NCBI GenBank assembly: GCA_039720395.1
Contig: CM077833.1
Location: forward strand, 21,215,771 to 21,279,770
Length of the DNA: 64,000 bases
Direction of reading: 5' to 3'
From: Liquidambar formosana
Lineage: Eukaryota > Streptophyta > Magnoliopsida > Saxifragales > Altingiaceae
Shown here: positions 23,901 through 32,954 of the stretch, piece by piece
Layout: each line of letters begins with the position of its first letter
Position numbering within the stretch: the first letter of the stretch is position 1
Notes under the pieces: model-generated
The model's input: the letters and a program-made list of their open reading frames with translations, nothing else
Told to the model about the DNA's origin: nothing
The model's database searches: none
Translations under genes and position numbers: made by a program

Positions 23901-26900
23901 GGCTTAGTATGCTTCAAGACCCGGTCCCTGACCGTCCACACTGCCACACTGTTCCCTAACAAGCTGGCGCTGAAGTCTTGAAACCGCGATCCCTGATCGC
24001 CCACCTCCAATAAGCCTTGATAAACCGGTCCCTGACCGATCTAGCTCTGATACCAAATTGTAGAGTAGAACGCAGCGGAAATGTAAAAAATAATTCTTTT
24101 ATTTATTGTGTATAAAATACACTTTACACAAATACCTCACAATCACTCACAAGAAAAGGAAATGTACAAAGGGATACCTCACTCACACATTATTTCTCTA
24201 CACTTACTATACACACTAGTAACTCACACACACTCACACTTAAATACCCCATACACATATTACACCTAATAATACCCTCACCAAAATTTGGGACTTCCCA
24301 CACAACACCACACGTACACACACAATGGAAGACTCACTCACACATTTGTTTCACTCCACTCAACACACATACAATGGGGGCTTCTCCCCTTTTTATAGGA
24401 GAAGTTCACCGACTCAAGAAGCTTCAAGAATGTCGGTGAATAAGCTTCAATTGCCGACATAAGTGAGTCGGCTCTTAGCTAGAAGTTGCTGGTTTCTTCA
24501 AGTAAGATGGTAATGGAAGGATCTAGAGAGAGAGACTTCAAGAAGAAAAAAAAAAAAGAGAAAGAAGGAGAAATCACTGGAAAATTCTAGAGAAGCAAAG
24601 AGGCGGTGGTGACCTCTTCAACATGATGCTTTTTGGCAATGACAATCCCCTTAATGAGATCTTTTCCATTATTGAGAGAGTGAGGGAGAGAGCGCACGTG
24701 TGCATGTCTGTGTAGGTGGGATTATTTATCATGGAGAAAATCTATTTCCCAGTTTCCAACCTAGTAAAAGTTTTCTTCTTTCAAGAAACAACAAAAAGAA
24801 TATCAGAAACTGTCTCAGCTTCATCATAAGATGAATAATGTCCAGTGACAAGTTTTTTTTTTTCTTTTTTTTTTTTTCCTGATGAAGTAATAATTTTATA
24901 AAATAAAAGACAAAAGCCTAAGTACATGTGAGGTATACAAAAGGCCCTAACCCCAGGCTACATCACAGTTTCAAACTATTCAAAAAACTATCAAAGGACT
25001 CTGGTTTACTGGAGTCCTCCCAAACAAAAAGAAAACCTATGAATCTCTCTTTCAACTTCCAATGACCAGCTATCCAAACAATAGGAAATTTATAACCATA
25101 ACTCAGGATAGTATGTTAAGCAATAACAACGCTCAACACTCAACAAGAGCAATTGACATACCTGTAGCAATATATTCAGGGGCTGCATAACCATGAGTGC
25201 CCATGACCAGAGTGGACACATGAGTCCTATCATCAGTGGGGCCTGCCCTAGCAAAACCCAGACCAGCAAGCTTTGCATTGAACCCCTGCACCCGAATCAT
25301 AGTTAATGTGACAATCTTACTAAATATTAAGGAAATGATATACAAACTATTACCAAAGCAATAAAACATTGCACTTCTTTCTATTTGGTGTACCGCATCT
25401 AGTAGGATATTAGAAGTCTTCAAATTGCGATGAAAGACTTGTGATTCAGCATCATGTAGGAAACAGAGCCCTCTGGCAGCACCTATTGCCACATTGATCC
25501 TCACCTTCCAAGAAAGTGGCTGGATCCCTCCTCCTAAACAAAACATAGCATAGAATATCACCAATAGTTTTTAAAACCAAGCCAAGGAACTTTGATGATG
25601 TTCAGATAATCCGTTCGTATGCTTGTTCCAAAAGTTATGTTAGGCACCAAAAGCAGCCGATGGAAAGACTCCATAAAAACTTATCATTCATCACTACTAC
25701 ATTCTTGCCCCAGTTGTGTGAACATGTTTGTGCTCATGCTTCTTGTTAAAATCATGGATTAGAGTTCAAAACATAACCAAAAGGAAAAAATCAATTTGAA
25801 TCTACAATTTAGGAACGAACCATTTAGAACATTCTCAGGTTGGCCAAACTTTCCTGCAGGGATGATGAGCAACCATGATGCGGACAGCAGATGCCCTTTT
25901 CAAACAAGGGCAGCAAAATTCAACAAAGCTGCAACAAAGCAGCATACCCTAAGGCCCTAATGGCTAGAATTGAGGAGCAGCAGAGCCGCAGAGAGGCAGC
26001 ATACCCTAAGGCTAGAGGAGCCCTAAGGCTAGAGGAGCAGCAAACCTTGTTTTTTTTCCTTTTATATTATATTATTTTTATTTGACTTTTTTTTGGCTTT
26101 ATTTGATGTACTGGAGTCTATAAAAGACTGAACTTTGAGGGTTTTAGTAGCTTATCGTGAATTAAAATTGTGGGTTTGGTAACCTCGAGAGGTTACTTGC
26201 TTCTTTCAGCTTTTTTCTTGCTTCTTCCAGCTTCTTTTAGCTTCTTTCTCTACTTCTTTTCTACTTCTTCCTTGCTTAATCATTGAGTGCTAGCCAATAT
26301 TGTGAATTGTGAGATTTAAGGCACTTTCTCCTGCATTAATCCAATCTCCTAAAATATAGTGGCTGGACAATAGAACCATTCATCAAGACCACCTTTTAGC
26401 TTGGTCAAAAGATTGTCGTTGAAGCATATGTCAAGCAGATGCTGAGGTTCTGATCTATTCCATCCTATTCGGAGACCCAACTTATGAACACCCCAATGGC
26501 CATTGGCTTACCGTAGAAGCTCTGTACTTTGATTCAACACACTTGGCGATGCATCATCAGACCTAGATATTAGGAAGACAACAGCTTTGCAGATCTTTTC
26601 CCAAATTTGGAAGTATATAAGGATGATCTGTGTTGCAATCTTGGACTTTCCAAAATTAAATTAATGGCCCTGCTTTTTGCATATCAAACAACGAAATCTT
26701 TCCTGATGGGTCAATAATTGACTCTTCTCATGATTGCATCAGATTTTTTGTGGGGGGAGGGGGCAGACAACAAACATAACGTGTAAAGAAATCCAACGGA
26801 AATGACTAACATAAGAACAAGCACCATGGATTGAATCCCAGAATTTGAAGAAAGAATGCGAAGGAATATAGAACACTAAATTGCCTGGAAAATATATTGG

Positions 26901-27478
26901 AATGTGCTACTTACTTCTAAATAGATGATTCCCCAAGCTCCCTTTGGGCATGAACTCATATACCAAAAGTCGATTATCACCATCCAAACAGTAACCAATT
27001 AGTTTAACCAGATTTGGATGATGAAGTTGGCCCAGATAATTAACTTCCATCTGAAACCAATGGGCTATCAATAAATGGTGCATGGCCAATCAAAAGATAG
27101 TGGAGAAACATAAAATGATAAAGAAGAAAAACAAGAAGCGCACCAGCCACTCCTTGTGACCGTGGAAACTTTCAGGTTTGTGCTTCTTGATAGCAACAAC
27201 CATTCCAGATCCAGGCTTTGTAGCGGCAAGGGTGTGTTCATCAATCCATCCTTTGAAAACTATGCCAAATCCTCCTTCGCCCAGAATTCTGTCAGAACGG
27301 AAGTTTCTAGTGGCATTCTTTAGCTCAATATATGAGAAGGCTTTCGGATTAGGGGCTGAAAATATTTCACCCTCAATTATTGTAGTAAAACTTTCAGCAT
27401 AGCTCGTTTCACTGCAAGAGAGGGCAGTCAGTCTGGAACGAGCTGAAGAGTGGCTGGTTTCGCTGATAGTTTCTGACG
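20968..27478 (-). CDS. PBL/NAK-type receptor-like cytoplasmic kinase, catalytic residues changed, first exon not found
   Basis: Five exons read on the minus strand: 27144 to about 27478, 26915-27050, 25394-25533, 25162-25285 and 20968-21296, with GT-AG borders and matching phases. They encode the class VII RLCK kinase domain, normally attached to the inside of the plasma membrane and acting in receptor signalling. GEGGFG (ATP loop), AIKK (lysine), GYAAPEY and [17 protein letters not shown] are all present. HRD is HRN (25424-25432) and DFG is GLG (25256-25264), so phosphotransfer is unlikely and this looks like a pseudokinase. The family's first exon with the myristoylation start MGNC was not found upstream; in its place is the truncated CRY1-like gene. 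Intron 2 is about 1.4 kb; intron 4 is about 3.9 kb and holds a retroelement. Frames within the exons are open. It may be a pseudogene or part of a fusion. Confidence 0.75.
21628..22191 (-). repeat. 3' LTR of the gag-only element
   Basis: On the minus strand runs from TGTTGAAGAGG to CTCTACA, 564 bp. The end of the gag ORF (stop at 22155-22157) lies inside it. Confidence 0.9.
22155..23636 (-). CDS. gag: Copia-type Gag with zinc knuckle
   Basis: 493 residues from the ATG at 23636-23634; an in-frame TTG further upstream falls in the hairpin array and was not chosen. The N-terminal half is the gag-polypeptide domain of copia elements (start block [15 protein letters not shown], then a W-rich region and [12 protein letters not shown]). 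A CCHC zinc knuckle of the form C-x2-C-x4-H-x4-C ([14 protein letters not shown]) lies at about residues 280-293. After it come acidic repeats (EEEWDLQA twice) and a segment [14 protein letters not shown] that resembles the linker normally found between copia integrase and reverse transcriptase. This suggests that pol was deleted and its linker fused to gag. The frame is uninterrupted. It should assemble cytoplasmic particles and bind RNA, possibly its own leader hairpins. Confidence 0.9.
   Translation of the reverse strand: MADLANTIGGFEKLNEHNYEYWRLCIEAYLQGQDLWEIVGGNETTAPENAEALRKWRIKAGKAMFVLRTTIQKEMIEHIRGADTPKKAWDNLATVFSKTNEARLQYLENELETITQGSMTIGQYFMRVKTLCHEISEIDPEARISESRMRRIITRGLKPEYSGFITAISGWPVQPSIAELESLLANQEALSKQMAGILLKNNEEEALFSNRSNGRSRWQNGTKSDKEEVDRSKRQQERSSEPGGAQQGDRDDRRFSDVRRRTGECYICGKKGHYARDCRLRRKIVESNVATSNDYQDNSEEEWDLQASFATLALREDGYSSEEEWDLQATSEFFEDNYSKKVIDFESSSQVFDEDCSEQEIDFDERVGQQINSIIKEVPSSRSSQVVELLESKDSKDEFQKKLGEQTLQEVQPSQEDVTKEVGLQLRKATRLQKPSLEYVDVTSVKEEETRKEASMIDKGSSATRYDHPSRRKKKESVLRGSVEEVTTASLLL
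22192..22203 (-). other. Polypurine tract of the gag-only element
   Basis: GTTGAGGGGGAG on the minus strand, directly before the TG of the 3' LTR. It overlaps the gag coding region. Confidence 0.75.
23670..24038 (-). repeat. Array of mini-hairpins in the 5' leader of the gag-only element
   Basis: Nine short inverted repeats lie between the primer binding site and the gag ATG. The centre is CCT on the plus strand (AGG in the transcript) and the arms are 5-7 bp, but the arms differ: ttggtc/gaccaa (23670), acgatc/gatcgt (23795), aacggtc/gaccgtt (23829), atcagtc/gactgat (23872), cggtc/gaccg (23922), gcgatc/gatcgc (23986), cggtc/gaccg (24026). Two are weaker (23775, 23951). Changes in one arm are matched in the other, which points to a conserved RNA or DNA fold. 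Confidence 0.8.
24044..24055 (-). other. Primer binding site for initiator tRNA-Met
   Basis: TGGTATCAGAGC on the minus strand, three bases inside the 5' LTR end; the standard copia primer site. Confidence 0.9.
24059..24623 (-). repeat. 5' LTR of the gag-only element
   Basis: 565 bp, nearly identical to the copy at 21628-22191. Terminal TG and CA are intact on the minus strand. Confidence 0.9.
25860..26660. other. Possible LTR-like insertion in kinase intron 2
   Basis: Contains short direct repeats of a CTAAGGCTAGAGGAG type (25945-26045), a CTATAAAAGACTG TATA-like box near 26118 and a pyrimidine-rich CTTCTT tract (26200-26275). These look like parts of a retroelement LTR, but I could not find ends or a target duplication. 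Confidence 0.25.
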
Positions 27479-27714
27479 CTCCAGAAGTTGTCAGGGAATA
27501 AAAAAAATGAGTTATGGTATTTCATAAATAACAAATCGCAATCCAACAATAATTTAAAACTCAAATTTACCTACAATCTAACTGTACTCACAAATTTTTT
27601 GTTTGAAATCAAACAGACAGAAAATTTGTTTAAATGCCAATTTATAATAATTTGCACGAAGGGGCACAATGTTCTTCCGTATATTCTCTATTTTTAAAAA
27701 AAAAATCCTCTTAC

Positions 27715-30700
27715 TCAAGCCTGTTTGCAAGGAGGAAGTCATGGTTGGGACCATCTGAACCTCATAGCGTCGGGTCACAGTATTAGGGTTGTTCCTCACA
27801 GGTTCATGATTTTCCTCCATTTGTATGTCCTGAGGAAAGGCAATTGGGGCTGTTTCAGTGGAATCTCCAAGCCCTTCCTCGGTTTCATTTTCCATTGCAG
27901 CTCTTGAAGCTGCTTCACGCTGCCACATCTCTGAAAGTGCTTTTTGCAACCTTGTTTTTGCTGCATCTATTTCTACAATAGGGAGGGGGTAATTTGATCC
28001 AAGTTCAATTCCAGCAGCTTGGAGTACAGATTCTGGTGCATTCCATGGATGATGTATCCATTCAGTTGGTAGTCTAGCAAGTTCAGGAAGCCACCGTCGT
28101 ACATATTCTCCATTGGGATCAAATTTGTAGCCCTCGAACTGTCAAAGATCAACAGCTAAATATGAAAATTTCCTCATTATATAAGTCTATTATCTACAGA
28201 GTTGAGTAATTGATGAAGCATAAATCAAATTGTTGTGCCCAGAATTGAGTCATTTAAATCATTCTTTATTGTACTTGAGCTCTGGGGAAATAAAGAGAAC
28301 AATTCAAAAGTTTTAACTGACAAGGAAAAGCAATCATAAAGAATGGGCGAATAATTAACAGAACTTAAACGAAACAGAGTTCGCAATACAAACCCTAGTT
28401 TTCTTCTATACGATTCTTTAATTTCTCTGTTATGTGATAATGTATTTGGACAAAAGCAATCGGTGAGTTTCTACTATCCAAAGAATAAAGAAAGGAATTG
28501 AACATAGCTACTATACCAAAATCACAATACAGTCACATGTAAGTTTTAATCAATGTGAAAACCCCAATTTGAAAGTGATAAAAAACCATGCAGAATTTAT
28601 ATGAGAAAAGCAGTGCTATATTTCATTTTAAGGGCACCATCCCCGATTTGCCAATGTGAAGCTAGGGCAATAGTAAACTTGTCTACTCTACCCACAGAAA
28701 CCCTCAGTGATTACTAACCATATGGCCCTTTGGGCTCCATCATAATTGCTGGACATTACAGGGAAATCGGATATGACTTGGGCTGCAAACATAACATGTA
28801 TCCTAAGCCTTTTGCTAGCACACTTTGGACAGTTGGGAAGGAAAAGAAATTGCAGAGGCCTGTACTTGTAGAATGATACACTAGAATTAAAATTTCATTT
28901 AGAACAGCCATTGGTGTGGCCACGTGGGACACTGAAATCCTGACCTGAAATCATCTATCTAAACTTACAAGGCCAAAGAAAGAACAAGTTGAAGACAAGT
29001 TTCATTTAGAGATGGCTAGAAGATCAAGTCACTAATAACGCTTGTATGCCCGGTCCAGCATTGTGTCTATAATACACTGTAAGACATGTGATGTGGATAA
29101 ACAAATATGTGGGTGTATGTGCGTTACAAAGTTAAGGAACACTTGCAAAACAAAGAGTAGAGGAAACCAAGCCAAGCCAGAACTTGTAACGATAATATCA
29201 TTTGCACCTGTGGATTATCTATGCGGTCAAACTCTCGACCATCCGGGAGAGTACCAGAGATATACTGCCAACCAAGAGCATTGCTCTCAAGATCAGCATC
29301 CAGTAAGGTATCCCAGAAATACTTCATCCCCCATCTCCATGGAAGCTGCAGAACTTTCACAAAGAAACTAGAAACCACAACTTGTATCCGATCATGTAGC
29401 CAACCGGCGGCCCACAATTCTCTCATCCCAGCATCCACCAATGGATAACCAGTTCTACCTTGTCTCCATGCCTTAAAATAGCCCTCATCCACTATCCAAG
29501 GAAAGAACTTAAGGTGCCCAAGAAGAGGTCTTTCGTGACTGTACGGATAGTTAAAACTCATGTATCTCGAATATTCCCTAAGACCAATGGACTTAAGGAA
29601 CAAGTTGACACTATCTTCACCAGCTTGGTTCCCTTCATTGGCCCACAAAACCTGCTTAATGCGAACAAGATGGAAGACCTTTCGCACACTTACCTCCCCA
29701 AAATGCAAATGGGGGGATAGAAATGAGGTAGTGGCACTATCAGCTTTTCTGCGGTTCTTAGAGTACTCAATCAATGGTCCATTAATAAAGGTGGTCAAAG
29801 CCTTATTAGCGTTGCTCCACCCAGGTGACCATGCCCTAGCAAGAAGTGCATTGCTTCCCTTCTCTGATTCATCTTCAAATACCAATCTGTCTGAAGGGCA
29901 TCTTGACACATCACCTGAAAAAGTGCAAACAGTATTTGAATGGAATTGCAGACACAAAAGAGTGGTTGTACAAAGAATTATGAATTAAAATTAGCATGTA
30001 TCCGCATGAAAAAAAGATCGTATATGAGATTACACAACTACATGCTGTTCCACCCTAAAAACTAATGATATTATAATTGGCTTTCGTTTCATGTCTTTTT
30101 ATCTTTATTTAAAAATTTAAAAAAAAAAATGCTTTATACCCATCACTATATTGAGACTATTATTAGTTATTTTGTCAGTGACAAATTGCAAACTGAAAAG
30201 ATATTTAAATGTGTTACTCCGTTACAGTAGACTATATTATTGCGTTTAATACTTCATGCAATTTCCTGCTCTTTAGAATGTCTTTGAAGAGATCGACTAT
30301 TTCATACAAGTTAAATGATCCCATTTCAAATTTCCAAAACAAGCAAATGTTCTCAATCTATAATTTCTTAAAATATGGAATAACACAACAGTTTCATATT
30401 TAATTTCTTAGCTCATACTATATTCATATGATAAGATAATAATTAAGATTCCAATCATATTTGAACAAAGCTCGCTTTATGTAGTGTGTTTGAGCTCTGT
30501 GAGCCTATATATTGAACAAGCAAGTTCACTCCCTACTTATGCAATATTATTTTTCACAGTCGTATCTTTACTTTTGCGTATGCAAGAATACTCAAATTAA
30601 GCTTAATTGAAAATTTTGGAGGTATAACTTGCGTATCATTGTAAATATTCCTTGAATCAAATTTTCCTGCATATATGATATTTCCTATTTCCCCAGGTTC

Positions 30701-32084
30701 AATATTTCTAGTCGAAGCAACATCTAACTATATAAGCCCTCTCTAATCTCTTAAAAAGTAAATTCATTGAACAAAAGAAAACAAGAAACTGATAAAAGAT
30801 CAAAATAAAGAGTCTGGAACATACTACTATGAAGACAAACCTGATATTATCCTTTTAGGTGGAAGAAGTGGAGACTCTGGATCGTATGGCATGCTAAGGC
30901 ATCTTTCCCAGAAATCCGAGAAGGTCGTGAATGGGTGACCTTGGGCATCATTAACTTCCCATGGCTCATAGAGCAAATCTGCATTAAAGGAACGCACAGC
31001 TATGCCTTGAGCTGTTAAAACCTCCTTTGCCCGGCGATCCCTAACAAGTGACGAGGGATCTGAGGGGAAAGAAAAAAAAGGAATGATATTAGCAACATTA
31101 AGCCACTGTATAAACAATTGCAAACCATAATTTTGTTTTCCTAGGACATTCAAGAGGTTACAGAAGCAGCTTGAACTTAATAAAAACAAGAATTCACAAT
31201 TTGACCCAACTGAGGATTCTTCAATCCATTGAAAAAAAAAAAAAAAAAACTATTTTCTTTCCATTTTATTGAAAACCGAGATGCTCAAAAATTCAATTGA
31301 AAAATAACAGATCAAGAAGAGAAACTGACCAATCTGGATGGTGGTGAAAAAAATACACAAATTTAGTCAAAACTGAAGGGAATCATATAAGCAGACTAGA
31401 ATACCCAAATTTGATAAAACTTATCTCCCATACACCAACCATTCAAATCTCATAATCACAAGCAGTTATTGTACAAAAAGTCACCCCATGAGAAAAGAAT
31501 TGTAAAGAGACTGAGAGTTTACTCAAATATTACAAGGAACATACAGAATTCATGCAAGCATCATAAAGCAACAATTTTGGAATTAAATAAGAAAACCCAA
31601 CACTATCAACAGAAGATAGCACCCATAATCTAATATTTCAAAAGGAAATCAATTAAACTAAAGGTCAATAGCCATGATCCACAGAACCCATAAAAGATAA
31701 TTGAAATTGAAAAAACAAAAAATAAAAAAACGCCTAGTGGGTACATGAGGAAAGGAATAGCAAAAACTGACCATATAAGTGATTGAAAAAGAGCTGAGTG
31801 GCACCAGTAGATTTGATAATATCAAGGAGGTAAGCAACACTATTAGTGGATCTCTTGGTGATGAGAGAAGTGCCAAGGCTTCTCAAAGAGGAATCAAGGT
31901 GAGACAAACTCTGCTTGAGCCACCACCTTGAGACTCTTCCAGGGTAGTAGTGACCTTCCTCCTCAGGTGCCCATATGAAGACAGGAACCACAGCCCCTGA
32001 TCTCACACCTGCAGCCAGTGCTGGGTTGTCCTCAACCCTCAGATCTCTCCTAAACCATACTATGCTACACCCACCACCTGACAT
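27715..32084 (-). CDS. CRY1: Cryptochrome 1-like blue-light photoreceptor, C-terminal extension missing
   Basis: Four exons: 31772-32084, 30841-31059, 29208-29914 and 27715-28138, with GT-AG introns and matching phases; the first three give exactly 413 codons. The photolyase-homology region is complete: IVWFRRDLRVEDNPAL start, FAD-binding block and the three Trp of the electron chain (in MRELWAAGW, LPWRWGMKYFWD and ALGWQYISG). Residue 389 is Asn (codon 29280-29282) where AtCRY1 has Asp396, the flavin proton donor. Exon 4 follows the family into the COP1-binding region, reads VQMVP for the usual DQMVP, and loses homology after TMTSSL near 27735. About 120 C-terminal residues, including the STAES motif, are absent. 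Exon 4 can end at a GTAAGA donor (27709-27714) or read on to a stop at 27578. It is probably a decaying paralogue or the 5' half of a fusion. Confidence 0.8.
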
Positions 32085-32271
32085 CTCCAGAATTACTGAA
32101 CCCAATAACACCACTTCCTATCATCAACTACTACATACCATATCTTTCTCTCTCTGAGCAGAACACAGCAGGGAATTGTAATTAATCCGATCTTTTGGTT
32201 TCACCTATGGTTTTTTAGTATGATGACGAGAATTGAAAAGAGGCTTTTGGCTATGGGTAATGTAAATACGC
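32085..32271 (-). promoter_or_regulatory. 5' flank of the CRY1-like gene
   Basis: About 190 bp between the ATG and the copia LTR. A CT-rich stretch just upstream of the ATG (GA-rich on the coding strand) is typical of a leader; no clear TATA box was seen. The native promoter further upstream is displaced by the copia relic. Confidence 0.4.
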
Positions 32272-32787
32272 TATATCTACTGCATATAGCACTCAATAAT
32301 GGGTCCAAGGACGTACCTTAAGCGGAAGAGACCCAAGGAACTTTGTTGGTCGTTGTTACGAGCCCCACGTAGCTGCTGCACTGAATGCTTGCTCCTCCAC
32401 TGCGAGTCTGACGTCCGTCTATGCTCTTCAATGTCGTGATAGCTATAGGGATCGCTACTAGAGTCCTCCCACGTAATCCACACCACCAAGTCTACTAGGC
32501 CAATAGTGATCCTAGAGAGAGAATACTAGAGAGAGAACAATGGAGGCTGCTGTATTTCTGTGTTGTGGTGTTGTCTCAATCACTAAGAGAGACATTCAAT
32601 ATATATGTGTTTCTATTCCACAGTCCAAACCCTAGCTTCTATTCCACAGTCCAAACCCTAGCAGGACTTGGTTTCCAAGTACAATTAGGAAACCTCATGA
32701 AATAGGGGACTTAACCACTTGGGTCCAGCACCCATACGTGGGCAGACCATAGGTTCGGATCACATCCCAATGACCCATATATTAACA
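32272..32787 (-). repeat. Probable 3' LTR of copia relic (element C)
   Basis: On the minus strand begins TGTTAATATATGGGTC directly after a purine tract (GGCGAGTAGGAGA) at 32788-32800. It contains a direct duplication of a 26-bp block around TCTATTCCACAGTCC. The left edge near TGCATATAG (32272) is inferred. No intact 5' LTR is visible for comparison. Confidence 0.5.
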
Positions 32788-32954
32788 TCTCCTACTCGCC
32801 TACAGTTATCTCCATAAATTCTCTATCTCTCAACATTCATCTCCTCATACAGGAAATGGAGCGTGCGACCTCACGAGAAGAACATACAACTACATGAGCG
32901 TAAATGTTAAGTATCACCAAACTAACAAGAACGCATCACTCGAAAGTATCTCGC

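Larger units (their letters stand above)
21628..24623 (-). mobile_element. Gag-only copia-type LTR element (TR-GAG-like)
   Basis: 2,996 bp with nearly identical LTRs (564 and 565 bp; the clearest length difference is one A in an A-run) and a perfect 5-bp target duplication TGATG (21623-21627 and 24624-24628). Primer binding site, gag and polypurine tract are all present in order on the minus strand, but there is no protease, integrase or reverse transcriptase. This is the architecture of terminal-repeat retrotransposons with a GAG domain, which move with help from full elements. It sits in the last intron of the kinase gene in the same orientation. High LTR identity means a young insertion. 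Confidence 0.9.

Noticed and set aside
23670..24038. Operator or terminator hairpins of bacterial type
   Set aside because: Setting is a eukaryotic LTR element with tRNA-Met primer site; no bacterial genes anywhere.
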